A DNA stretch of 22,160 bases. It comes from UBA1124 sp963933095 (GTDB taxonomy: Bacteria > Pseudomonadota > Gammaproteobacteria > Pseudomonadales > Cellvibrionaceae). A program made the position numbers and the translations under genes. This document shows, piece after piece, positions 15,237 through 22,160 of this stretch; the first letter of the stretch is position 1, and the number at the start of each line of letters is the position of its first letter. The notes below the pieces were generated by a model, which saw nothing but the letters and a program-made list of their open reading frames with translations, was not told the origin of the DNA and did not search any database. The stretch is taken from positions 1 to 22,160 of the forward strand of contig CAWVSV010000041.1 of the NCBI GenBank assembly GCA_963933095.1, written 5' to 3'.

Positions 15237-16111
15237 GTACGAATACTCAGGACAAGCTCATCAATGTGGGTGGCCCAGGTGTTGCTAGTGTAGCCATCGC
15301 CAACAATAAGCCGTTTGTATTATTCGGTGGCGTCAATGTTCTCGAAAGTAAAGACTTTGCCTTGGAGGTTGCCGCCCACTATGTCGAAGTGACCCAAAAG
15401 CTGGGTATTCCCTACGTTTTCAAAGCGTCTTTTGATAAGGCTAATCGCTCTTCTATCCATTCATACCGCGGTCCTGGTATGGATAAAGGTCTGGAAATTT
15501 TCCAGGCTATTAAAGATGAATTTAATGTGCCGGTGATTACCGATGTGCATGAAATTGACCAGTGCCAACCGGTTGCCGAGGTGGTTGATATTATTCAGCT
15601 GCCCGCATTTCTCGCCCGTCAAACCGATCTGGTCCAGGCTATGGCCGAGACCGGTGCGATCATTAACATTAAAAAACCGCAGTTTTTAAGTCCCAGTCAA
15701 ATGGGCAATATTGTCGATAAATTTCGCGAATGCGGCAACGACAAGGTGATTTTGTGCGACCGTGGCAGCAACTTTGGCTACGACAACTTAGTCGTCGATA
15801 TGCTCGGTTTTAGCACGATGAAGCAAGTCTCTGGCGGTGCGCCGGTAATATTTGACGTGACTCACGCACTGCAGTGCCGCGATACCGGAGGTTCCGCCTC
15901 GGGTGGTCGACGCCAGCAAGTGGCGGAGCTTGGCCGCGCGGGTATGGCTCTGGGTTTGGCGGGACTCTTTTTAGAGTCGCATCCCAACCCCGATGAGGCT
16001 AAGTGCGACGGCCCGAGCGCTTTGCCGCTGGATAAATTGGAACCATTTTTGGCACAGATGAAAGCCGTCGATGATTTGGTTAAGGGGTTTGCACCCCTCG
16101 ATATTAAATAA
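15233..16111 (+). CDS. kdsA: 3-deoxy-8-phosphooctulonate synthase KdsA
   Basis: Condenses phosphoenolpyruvate with arabinose 5-phosphate to Kdo-8-phosphate, for the inner core of LPS; cytosolic. It is 292 residues (284 in E. coli). Recognisable segments are FVLFGGVNVLES, KASFDKANRSS, IKKPQFLSPSQM, CDRGSNFGYDNLVVDM and FDVTHALQ. The residue that is Cys in metal-dependent KdsA (for example Aquifex) is Asn here (N35 in GGVNVLES), as in E. coli, so this should be the metal-independent class. The start overlaps pyrG by four bases (ATGA). Next comes eno after 103 bp; PEP, made by enolase, is a KdsA substrate. Confidence 0.97.
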   Translation: MSTNTQDKLINVGGPGVASVAIANNKPFVLFGGVNVLESKDFALEVAAHYVEVTQKLGIPYVFKASFDKANRSSIHSYRGPGMDKGLEIFQAIKDEFNVPVITDVHEIDQCQPVAEVVDIIQLPAFLARQTDLVQAMAETGAIINIKKPQFLSPSQMGNIVDKFRECGNDKVILCDRGSNFGYDNLVVDMLGFSTMKQVSGGAPVIFDVTHALQCRDTGGSASGGRRQQVAELGRAGMALGLAGLFLESHPNPDEAKCDGPSALPLDKLEPFLAQMKAVDDLVKGFAPLDIK

Positions 16112-16214
16112 AAAAATACATACCAAGTTAGCGGCCAAGCTTGGCTAGGCTGCTGCTTAAACAGATATTAATCCCTACGTTTTTTAACGTATAAATTGGA
16201 GCTAAATACCCATC
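16112..16214 (+). promoter_or_regulatory. leader of eno with two short hairpins and a possible -10
   Basis: The gap holds a 12-bp perfect palindrome GCCAAGCTTGGC (16134-16145) and a small stem ACGTT/AACGT with a T loop (16177-16190). TATAAA at 16190-16195 could be a -10 box but has no good -35. A GGAG lies about 12 bases before the eno ATG. The hairpins lack a terminal T run, so they are not ordinary terminators. Confidence 0.35.
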
Positions 16215-17504
16215 ATGAGCAACATTGCAGATATCAAAGCGTTTGAAGTACTGGACAGCCGCGGCAACCCAACGGTTATGGCTGAAGTTATTTTAGAATC
16301 TGGCGTTGTCGGTTCTGCCTGCGCACCGTCAGGTGCCTCTACCGGTTCTCGCGAAGCTCTGGAATTGCGCGATGGCGATAAGTCTCGCTATTTAGGCAAA
16401 GGCGTATTAAAAGCCGTTGCCAACATTAATGGCGACATCAAAAACTTGCTAGTTGGCAAAGACGTTACTGCGCAGCGCGAGCTCGATAACATCATGATTG
16501 ACGCCGACGGTACTGAGAACAAAGCAAAGTATGGCGCCAACGCTATCTTGGCCGTATCTTTGGCCGCGGCTAAAGCTGCCGCTATCTCCAAGAATATTCC
16601 TTTGTACCAGCACATTGCCGACATCAATGGCACTCCAGGTCAGTATTCTATGCCTGTGCCAATGATGAACATTATCAATGGTGGTGAGCATGCCGACAAT
16701 AACGTCGACATTCAGGAGTTTATGATACAGCCTGTTGCCGCCAAGACGTTCGCCGAGGCCTTGCAAGTGGGCGCCGAAGTTTTTCACGCCCTGAAAAAAG
16801 TACTGAGTAGTAAAGGCTTGAATACTGCCGTGGGTGATGAAGGCGGTTTTGCTCCAGATTTGAGCTCTAATGCCGATGCTCTGGCAGTTATTAAAGAAGC
16901 CGTTGCTAGTGCTGGCTACAAGCTGGGTGAAGAAGTCACTTTGGCGCTTGATTGTGCCGCGTCTGAATTTTACAAAGACGGCCAATACGACCTGTCTGGC
17001 GAAGGTAAGGTTTACAGTGCTGAAGGCTTTAGTGACTTCTTGGCCGAGTTGTGTGAACAGTATCCTATTATTTCTATTGAAGATGGTCTGGACGAGTCTG
17101 ATTGGGCCGGCTGGAAGTACCAAACGGATATTCTGGGCGACAAGATTCAGCTGGTCGGCGACGACCTGTTTGTTACCAACACTAAAATCTTAAAGCGCGG
17201 TATCGATGAGAAGATCGGCAATGCGATTCTGATCAAATTCAACCAGATCGGTTCTCTGTCGGAAACTTTGGACGCCATTAAGATGGCCCAAGACGCAGGC
17301 TTCGGTGTGGTTATATCGCACCGTTCTGGCGAAACAGAAGACACCACCATCGCTGATTTGGCGGTAGCTACCGCTGCCGGTCAAATTAAGACTGGTTCTT
17401 TGAGCCGCTCTGACCGTGTTGCCAAGTACAACCGCCTACTGCGTATTGAAGCAGAGCTTAACGGTACTGCGCCTTACCGAGGCCTTGCCGAATTTAATCG
17501 TTAA
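16215..17504 (+). CDS. eno: enolase
   Basis: Interconverts 2-phosphoglycerate and phosphoenolpyruvate in glycolysis; in many gammaproteobacteria it is also part of the RNA degradosome. The 429-residue length is standard. Catalytic residues are E209 (in GDEGGFAP) and K341 (in LIKFNQIGS), with Mg ligands D246, E289 and D316; the C-terminal signature SHRSGETEDT is intact. It follows kdsA after 103 bp and is closed by a clear terminator, so it ends the tilS-pyrG-kdsA-eno run. Confidence 0.98.
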   Translation: MSNIADIKAFEVLDSRGNPTVMAEVILESGVVGSACAPSGASTGSREALELRDGDKSRYLGKGVLKAVANINGDIKNLLVGKDVTAQRELDNIMIDADGTENKAKYGANAILAVSLAAAKAAAISKNIPLYQHIADINGTPGQYSMPVPMMNIINGGEHADNNVDIQEFMIQPVAAKTFAEALQVGAEVFHALKKVLSSKGLNTAVGDEGGFAPDLSSNADALAVIKEAVASAGYKLGEEVTLALDCAASEFYKDGQYDLSGEGKVYSAEGFSDFLAELCEQYPIISIEDGLDESDWAGWKYQTDILGDKIQLVGDDLFVTNTKILKRGIDEKIGNAILIKFNQIGSLSETLDAIKMAQDAGFGVVISHRSGETEDTTIADLAVATAAGQIKTGSLSRSDRVAKYNRLLRIEAELNGTAPYRGLAEFNR

Positions 17505-17530
17505 TAGCGGTTAATTTTAAACATAGAAAG

Positions 17531-17556
17531 AGGTCGGCCTATGCCGGCCTTTTTTT
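17531..17556 (+). terminator. intrinsic terminator of eno
   Basis: AGGTCGGC (17531-17538) pairs with GCCGGCCT (17543-17550), with one G-T pair, a CTAT loop and a run of seven T. It starts 27 bp after the eno stop. Confidence 0.93.
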
Positions 17557-17582
17557 ATGTACAGGATGTACGGTATGTCGCG

Positions 17583-17619
17583 GTTGCAGGGATGCAATGG
17601 AGCGTCCCTTTGCTGCAAC
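17583..17619. other. stem-loop between eno terminator and ftsB
   Basis: GTTGCAG (17583-17589) pairs with CTGCAAC (17613-17619), with an inner GGA/TCC pairing (near 17590-17592 and 17605-17607) separated by a bulge. It has no T run and lies about 100 bp upstream of ftsB. It may be a leader structure of the ftsB operon, a protein site, or chance. Confidence 0.35.
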
Positions 17620-17691
17620 TGCAGAAGGATGTCATTGACGTGATGTAAGGCGTGCTGCGTAGAACTGATTTTTAGTGCCGTATGTGCTAAT

Positions 17692-17720
17692 TTGCCTTTC
17701 ATTATTTACCGATATGTAAT
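17692..17720 (+). promoter_or_regulatory. possible ftsB promoter, very close to the start codon
   Basis: TTGCCT (17692-17697), a 17-bp spacer and TGTAAT (17715-17720) match the sigma-70 consensus 4/6 and 5/6. The -10 ends only 5 bases before the ATG at 17726, so a transcript from here would be leaderless. An undetected upstream promoter is the alternative. Confidence 0.35.
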
Positions 17721-17725
17721 CTGCT

Positions 17726-18016
17726 ATGAAATGGATTGTTGTCATCATGTCGGTTTTTCTGGTCGGTTTGCAATATCGCCTGTGGGTGGGTGAGGGCAGT
17801 CTGGCGGAAAAATCGCGGCTCGCGCGCGACATCGCTTTGCAGGAATCTGAAAATGTGGCCCTGCGCGAGCGCAATAGGCAGTTGGCGGTTGATGTGTTGG
17901 AGTTAAAAACCGGGCTCGACGGGATCGAGGAGCGTGCTCGCTATGACTTGGGCATGGTTAAAAAAGGCGAAACCTTTTTTATGATCGTTGACGACAAGCC
18001 TGAGGCAACTCAGTGA
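17726..18016 (+). CDS. ftsB: cell division protein FtsB
   Basis: FtsB is a small bitopic inner-membrane protein that joins FtsQ and FtsL in the divisome and helps activate septal wall synthesis. The protein is 96 residues (103 in E. coli). A single membrane segment spans residues 2-20 (ending GLQYRLW, as in E. coli), followed by a periplasmic coiled coil (about 27-65, heptad-like with ENVALRERN) and the conserved EERARYDLGMVKKGETFF block. Alignment of the first 20 residues with E. coli supports the ATG at 17726, although no ribosome binding site precedes it. The stop overlaps the ispD GTG by four bases. As elsewhere in gammaproteobacteria, ftsB lies between eno and ispD. Confidence 0.95.
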   Translation: MKWIVVIMSVFLVGLQYRLWVGEGSLAEKSRLARDIALQESENVALRERNRQLAVDVLELKTGLDGIEERARYDLGMVKKGETFFMIVDDKPEATQ

Positions 18017-18738
18017 CTCATGCAGAAGGGGGCAATGCTGCCAAAGTTTGGGCAATTGTGCCCGCCGCGGGTGTTGGTTCTCGTATGGGCGCCGAGTGCC
18101 CCAAGCAATATTTGCCGCTAGCGGGGCAAACCATTATCGAGAAGACCTTCGAGCGTTTGTTGGCCCTGCCGATTATTGAGCGTTTAGTGGTGGCGGTAAA
18201 TCCGTTGGATGATCGCTGGCAAGATATGGCGCTGGCTCAACATCAGAAAGTGGTTGCGGTTGCCGGCGGCAAAGAACGCGCCGATTCTGTGCTCAATGGG
18301 CTGTTATCACTGCAACCGTTTGCCGCCGCCACCGACTGGGTGTTAGTGCACGATGCGGCGCGACCCTGTGTCGATATTGGCGCTGTAAAAAATCTTTTAC
18401 GCGAATGTCACGGCAGTAATGTCGGCGGTATTTTAGGCGTTCCAGTGAGCGATACTATTAAGCGTGTTAACGCCGATAGCGTTATAGCGCAAACGATTGA
18501 TCGCAGCAGTCTTTGGCAGGCGCAAACACCACAGTTATTTCGCTATGGTGTATTACTTCAAGCGCTCCAGCGATCTCTGGCGGCAGGTTATGTCGTTACC
18601 GATGAGGCTTCGGCGGTAGAATTTATGGGCTTGGCTGCAATCATGGTTGCCGGTAGTTCAGACAATATTAAGATTACTCGACCCGAGGATTTACCTTTGG
18701 CTGAGATGATCATCAAAAGACAAGAAATGGATGGTTGA
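18013..18738 (+). CDS. ispD: 2-C-methyl-D-erythritol 4-phosphate cytidylyltransferase IspD
   Basis: Third enzyme of the MEP isoprenoid pathway: CTP plus methylerythritol phosphate to CDP-methylerythritol. It has 241 residues. The nucleotide-binding signature PAAGVGSRMGAECPKQY spans residues 17-33, with the catalytic R24 and K31 equivalent to E. coli R20 and K27. Other family blocks are AGGKERADSVLNGL, VHDAARPCV and TPQLFR. The start is the GTG in GTGA overlapping the ftsB stop, with GAGG 7 bases upstream. It uses CTP, the product of PyrG nearby. It abuts ispF with no gap. Confidence 0.96.
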   Translation: MTHAEGGNAAKVWAIVPAAGVGSRMGAECPKQYLPLAGQTIIEKTFERLLALPIIERLVVAVNPLDDRWQDMALAQHQKVVAVAGGKERADSVLNGLLSLQPFAAATDWVLVHDAARPCVDIGAVKNLLRECHGSNVGGILGVPVSDTIKRVNADSVIAQTIDRSSLWQAQTPQLFRYGVLLQALQRSLAAGYVVTDEASAVEFMGLAAIMVAGSSDNIKITRPEDLPLAEMIIKRQEMDG

Positions 18739-19239
18739 GTGTTTAAAATAGGTCAGGGTTACGATGTACACGCGTTTGGTAAAGGTGAAAAAATAGTTAT
18801 CGGCGGGGTAGTGATTCCTTACGAGCGCGGTTTGGTCGCGCACTCCGATGGCGATGTACTTTTACATGCGCTGTGTGATGCGCTACTGGGGGCGTTGGCA
18901 TTGGGTGATATTGGCCGCCACTTTCCCGATACCGATGCTCAATATAAAGGCATCGACAGTCGCACTTTATTGCGCTTAGTGTATGCCCATGTGAAAAAAT
19001 CCGGTTATCGTCTCGGCAATGCCGATATGACTATTATTGCTCAAGCGCCCAAAATGGCGCCGCACATTGGCGCTATGGTAGAAAAAATTGCCGCCGATTT
19101 AGAGGTCGGTATCGACTGTGTCAACGTGAAAGCCACCACCACCGAGACGCTCGGCTTTACCGGTCGTAAAGAGGGCATAGCCGCTGAGGCAGTGGTTCTG
19201 CTGCACAAGAGCGATCTGTTGCAAAAGGTGGAAGTATGA
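18739..19239 (+). CDS. ispF: 2-C-methyl-D-erythritol 2,4-cyclodiphosphate synthase IspF
   Basis: Fifth enzyme of the MEP pathway; cyclises CDP-methylerythritol 2-phosphate with release of CMP. It has 166 residues (159 in E. coli). Zn ligands are D9, H11 (GYDVHAF) and H43 (VLLHALCDALLG); the HSDGDV loop (35-40) and the C-terminal VNVKATTTETLGFTGRKEGIAA signature region are intact. It starts with GTG directly after the ispD stop, with only a weak ribosome binding site, so it probably depends on coupling from ispD. It overlaps truD by four bases (ATGA). Confidence 0.97.
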   Translation: MFKIGQGYDVHAFGKGEKIVIGGVVIPYERGLVAHSDGDVLLHALCDALLGALALGDIGRHFPDTDAQYKGIDSRTLLRLVYAHVKKSGYRLGNADMTIIAQAPKMAPHIGAMVEKIAADLEVGIDCVNVKATTTETLGFTGRKEGIAAEAVVLLHKSDLLQKVEV

Positions 19240-20258
19240 TCGTGCCCATTGGCTATAGCCTCGATTTTCCCTTCGCTCATGTTAATCCCGATGATCGCCC
19301 TGAGGCCGGTTTTCGGGTCGAATTTGAAGACTTTTGTGTCGATGAAGAGCTAGGCTTTGAGCTGACAGGTGCCGGCGAACATGTCTGTTTACAGTTGCAT
19401 AAACGCGGCGACAACACCGCTTGGGTGGCAAAGCAGATTGCCCAGTTAGCGGGCGTCAGTACCATGGATGTCGGCTACTGCGGTCTAAAAGACCGGCGCG
19501 CGGTTACCAGTCAGTGGTTTAGTGTCTATTTGCCAAAAGGGCCCGAGCCCGATTGGCTGCAGCTCAATAACGAGTCTGTGCGAGTGGCGCAAATCACTCG
19601 ACACACGCATAAGCTGCGCCGCGGCCAGCACGCCCATAATCGCTTTTGTATTCGCCTGCGGGATTTAAGTTCAGATTTAGCGGACAGCACCATTGATAAG
19701 GTGCTTAAAGAAGGCGTGCCCAACTACTTTGGCGAGCAGCGTTTTGGTCATGGCGGCGAGAACTTGAACCTAGCTGATGAGCTTTTAGGTGGCCAGCGCA
19801 AGATTCGAAATCGTCAGCGTCGTGGTTTGGTGTTGTCAGCGGCGCGTTCTTACCTGTTTAATCTGGTGTTGGCCGAGCGGGTGCGCGAGGGCACTTGGGC
19901 GCAGCAGATTAGTGGCGATACTGTTCTTGAAGGGGCGGGCGAAGGCATAGCTGAAGGTCCCTTATGGGGGCGCGGTCGCTCCCCGGCACAGGCCGATGCG
20001 CTTGAGCTTGAAAGCCGCATTTTAGAGCCTTGGTCAATGTGGCGCGAGGCTATGGAACATATGGGGTTGTCGCAAGACCGGCGTGCTCTGCGTTTGCAAC
20101 CTCAGGCCGCTAGTTGGCGCCGTGAGGGCAGCGATATCATTTTGAACTTCTCACTCGAACCCGGCCGTTACGCCACCTCACTGCTGCGCGAACTGGCGGT
20201 TTTAAATAGCCCCGCACCAGAATATGTGGTGTTAGATAAGCCTGCAGATTCGCCGTGA
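19236..20258 (+). CDS. truD: tRNA pseudouridine(13) synthase TruD
   Basis: Converts U13 of certain tRNAs to pseudouridine. The length is 340 residues (349 in E. coli). The catalytic aspartate is D86 in the family signature GYCGLKDRRAVT; other conserved blocks are GDNTAWVAKQIA, LRRGQHAHNRF, VPNYFGEQRFG and LSAARSYLFN. An AAGGTGG site lies just upstream of the ATG within the end of ispF, and ATGA links the two genes. In most gammaproteobacteria the next gene is surE; here it is not present and 240 bp separate truD from pcm. Confidence 0.96.
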   Translation: MIVPIGYSLDFPFAHVNPDDRPEAGFRVEFEDFCVDEELGFELTGAGEHVCLQLHKRGDNTAWVAKQIAQLAGVSTMDVGYCGLKDRRAVTSQWFSVYLPKGPEPDWLQLNNESVRVAQITRHTHKLRRGQHAHNRFCIRLRDLSSDLADSTIDKVLKEGVPNYFGEQRFGHGGENLNLADELLGGQRKIRNRQRRGLVLSAARSYLFNLVLAERVREGTWAQQISGDTVLEGAGEGIAEGPLWGRGRSPAQADALELESRILEPWSMWREAMEHMGLSQDRRALRLQPQAASWRREGSDIILNFSLEPGRYATSLLRELAVLNSPAPEYVVLDKPADSP

Positions 20259-20498
20259 TGTTGCGAGACATTTACACGATTGTTCTTTTCTCCTATGGCA
20301 GCGTTGAAAGCCTACTCACGCGGTCTTTTTATTTTTTATAGACTCTCTCGTCGGGTGGTTTTTCCCCTCGTCAGAGAAGCAAATCTCAGCTCATGCAAAG
20401 ATCTCATGTGCTATAGTCGCACCGATTTAGTCGGGCCAGAGCGACCGTGGATATTGATTGTTCTGCAGGAGCGGAACCTTAGAGAGGTTAAGGAAGCA
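20259..20498. other. 240-bp gap at the usual surE position
   Basis: Upstream of pcm the pcm frame is open to 20280, but the peptide it encodes (MFFSPMAALKAYSRG and on) resembles neither SurE nor Pcm. A TGATG overlaps the truD stop and opens a short frame (MLRDIYTIVLFSYGS) that ends after about 27 codons and lacks the SurE N-terminal NDDG motif. TATAGT at 20412-20417 could be a -10 box for pcm, though no matching -35 is seen. Confidence 0.5.
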
Positions 20499-21170
20499 GT
20501 GAGTAAAGTATCAATGCAAGGCGTGGGCATGACGTCCCAGCGCACCCGCGAGCGAATGGTTCAGCGTCTTATGGATCAAGGCGTTAGTAATTTAGAGGTA
20601 CTTGACGTTATTCGTAATACCCCGCGACATATTTTTCTCGATGAAGCTCTGTCTCATCGTGCCTACGAAGACTCTTCCCTGCCGATCGGTTTTGGGCAAA
20701 CCCTGTCGCAGCCTTATATTGTCGGTCGTATGACTGAAATAGTGCTGAGTGCTTCTGGTTCTTTAGATCGAGTGTTAGAGGTGGGTACCGGTTCCGGCTA
20801 TCAAACGTCTATATTGGCGCAGTTGGTTGGACAGCTATTCAGTGTCGAGCGCATTAAACCGCTGCAGGATAAAGCGCGCAAGCGCTTGCGTGACATGGGC
20901 CTACGCAATGTTGAATTTAGCCATGCCGACGGCGGTTTTGGCTGGCCCAGTAAAGGCCCTTTTAATGCGATTTTAAGTGCCGCTGCCCCACGCATCGTGC
21001 CGCAAGATCTGCTCAATCAACTTGCGCCTAATGGCGTACTGGTTATTCCTGTCGGTGCAGAAAAGCAAGAATTACACATGGTGATTCGCGATGGCGATAG
21101 CGACAAGTTTATTACCCAGATTTTAGAACCGGTAAAGTTTGTGCCATTACTGTCGGGCACTACGCGATAG
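20499..21170 (+). CDS. pcm: protein-L-isoaspartate O-methyltransferase Pcm
   Basis: Repairs damaged proteins by methylating L-isoaspartyl residues with S-adenosylmethionine; cytosolic. From the GTG at 20499 it is 223 residues (208 in E. coli). The start is supported by AAGGA four bases upstream; ATG 20529 is an alternative. Conserved blocks are LPIGFGQTLSQPYIVGRMTE (61-80), SAM motif I VLEVGTGSGYQT (92-103), SVERIKPLQDKARKRL and FVPLLSGT at the end. The open frame extends 73 codons upstream, but those residues have no counterpart in Pcm. Normally it follows surE and precedes nlpD-rpoS; here it sits between truD and a DUF368 gene. Confidence 0.93.
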   Translation: MSKVSMQGVGMTSQRTRERMVQRLMDQGVSNLEVLDVIRNTPRHIFLDEALSHRAYEDSSLPIGFGQTLSQPYIVGRMTEIVLSASGSLDRVLEVGTGSGYQTSILAQLVGQLFSVERIKPLQDKARKRLRDMGLRNVEFSHADGGFGWPSKGPFNAILSAAAPRIVPQDLLNQLAPNGVLVIPVGAEKQELHMVIRDGDSDKFITQILEPVKFVPLLSGTTR

Positions 21171-21216
21171 AAACTATGATTAGCATTAATAGTGATTACT
21201 TGTTAACGAGCCAAAT

Positions 21217-22158
21217 ATGAGCAATAAAAATTGGAAGCACTACTTGATGGTGCTTGTTAAAGGGATGGCGATGGGGGCGGCCGATGTCGTTCCGGGTGTT
21301 TCCGGTGGTACCGTGGCTTTTATCACTGGCATATATGAAGAGCTGTTAAACAGCTTAAAACGCCTGACCCCGATGACGCTGCCGATGCTTTGGCAGCAGG
21401 GACTGGCGGCATTTTGGTCGCACATAAATGGCTCTTTCTTACTGGCTTTGGGCACGGGTATTCTGGTTAGCTTACTGTCGCTGGCGCGTCTCATTAGTTA
21501 TTTAATGGCTGACTTCCCCGTCTTGTTATGGGCATTTTTCTTCGGTTTGGTAATCGCCTCTGTAGTTTATATTGCCCGTAAAATAGTCCATTGGACGTGG
21601 CGTGAATGGATGGCAGTCATTATCGGTACGGCAATAGCCTTGGCTATATCGATGGCAACGCCGGCGCAATTACCCGCTGAACCCTGGATGGTGTTTAGCG
21701 CTGGCGCTATCGCGATTTGTGCGATGATTCTTCCCGGGGTATCGGGCAGTTTTATTTTGTTACTAATGGGCATGTATAGTGTGTTTTTAACCGCCTTAAA
21801 AGAGTTAGATCTAATACTGTTAGGTAGCTTTTTTGGTGGCTGTATTGTAGGTCTGTTGTTGTTTTCACACTTTTTATCGTGGTTACTGAATCGCTTTCAC
21901 AATACTACTCTAGCGCTGTTAGTGGGTTTTCTATTGGGCTCTTTAAACGTAATTTGGCCCTGGAAACACACCTTAGAAACCTTTACTAATCGCCATGGCG
22001 AGCAAGTTGCATTGGTGCAAGAGAATTTATTACCCCAGGCTTATGCTCAGGTCACGGGCCTAGAGGCCTATCCGATACTTGCTGTAGCGCTGGCGACAGC
22101 AGGCGCTTTTTTAGTCTTGGGGCTTGAGTATGTAGCTAAATATGACATCGATAAATAA
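21217..22158 (+). CDS. DUF368 family polyprenyl-phosphate transporter
   Basis: A 313-residue multi-pass inner-membrane protein. DUF368 members have been reported as undecaprenyl-phosphate transporters (named PopT in some species), which return the carrier lipid to the cytosolic face for peptidoglycan and LPS synthesis. The signature is in the first helix, GAADVVPGVSGGTVAFITGIYEE (PGVSGGT at 26-32), and a second copy ILPGVSGSFILLLMGMY lies at 171-187, in line with the internal repeat of the family. About eight hydrophobic segments are visible. The frame is complete and ends two bases before the window end. It lies 46 bp after pcm with only a weak ribosome binding site (ACGAG). Confidence 0.9.
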   Translation: MSNKNWKHYLMVLVKGMAMGAADVVPGVSGGTVAFITGIYEELLNSLKRLTPMTLPMLWQQGLAAFWSHINGSFLLALGTGILVSLLSLARLISYLMADFPVLLWAFFFGLVIASVVYIARKIVHWTWREWMAVIIGTAIALAISMATPAQLPAEPWMVFSAGAIAICAMILPGVSGSFILLLMGMYSVFLTALKELDLILLGSFFGGCIVGLLLFSHFLSWLLNRFHNTTLALLVGFLLGSLNVIWPWKHTLETFTNRHGEQVALVQENLLPQAYAQVTGLEAYPILAVALATAGAFLVLGLEYVAKYDIDK

Positions 22159-22160
22159 TA

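Noticed and set aside
16449..17123. Long open frame antisense to eno (224 codons)
   Set aside because: It is a shadow of the highly biased enolase codon usage; the translated product shows no family motif and there is no ribosome binding site.
20280..20498. N-terminal extension of the pcm frame
   Set aside because: 73 residues with no counterpart in Pcm, while a GTG with AAGGA close upstream gives the normal length.

Overview
The window comes from a gammaproteobacterial chromosome, most likely a marine polysaccharide degrader of the Cellvibrionales (Saccharophagus/Teredinibacter/Cellvibrio type). Two things point there: a long polyserine linker joined to a chitin-binding-type module in the first gene, and the conserved gammaproteobacterial order tilS-pyrG-kdsA-eno-ftsB-ispD-ispF-truD-pcm on the right. 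No tRNA, rRNA, CRISPR array, transposase or integrase is visible. The species assignment is inference.

Left part (1-8.3 kb), accessory and mostly exported. A DUF1800 protein cut by the window edge carries FG-GAP-like repeats, polyserine and a CBM5/12-like module, and is followed 2 bp later by a Tat-exported DUF1501 protein. A strong intrinsic terminator closes this pair. Next, divergently arranged, are a small DUF454 membrane protein (minus) and a lipoprotein of the serine beta-lactamase/PBP4 fold that has lost its catalytic Ser, Lys and Tyr, so it looks like a pseudoenzyme. A 667-bp AT-rich gap with a perfect DnaA box and a terminator-like hairpin follows, then a calcineurin-type metallophosphoesterase (minus) and 373 bp holding a possible gene remnant.

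Middle part (8.3-12.0 kb). A solitary, short GspF/PilC-type membrane protein converges on a minus-strand pair, an S9 prolyl-oligopeptidase-family peptidase followed by greB, joined by a TAATG stop/start overlap.

Right part (12.0-22.2 kb), housekeeping, all plus strand. tilS makes the lysidine of tRNA-Ile(CAU), pyrG makes CTP, kdsA makes the Kdo precursor of LPS and eno is glycolytic; eno ends in a clear terminator. A second block starts at ftsB (divisome) and runs with overlapping or abutting frames through ispD and ispF (MEP isoprenoid pathway) to truD (tRNA pseudouridine 13). pcm (protein L-isoaspartate repair) and a DUF368 protein (polyprenyl-phosphate transporter family) follow. The block joins isoprenoid precursor supply with carrier-lipid recycling, Kdo synthesis and division.

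The main oddities are the absence of surE between truD and pcm (240 bp of noncoding-looking sequence instead), a 17-bp tandem duplication ending at the pyrG start codon, the apparently dead beta-lactamase-fold lipoprotein, the orphan type II secretion F-domain protein, and the DUF1800/DUF1501 pair with a chitin-binding-type module, which is the best candidate for an undescribed exported system.
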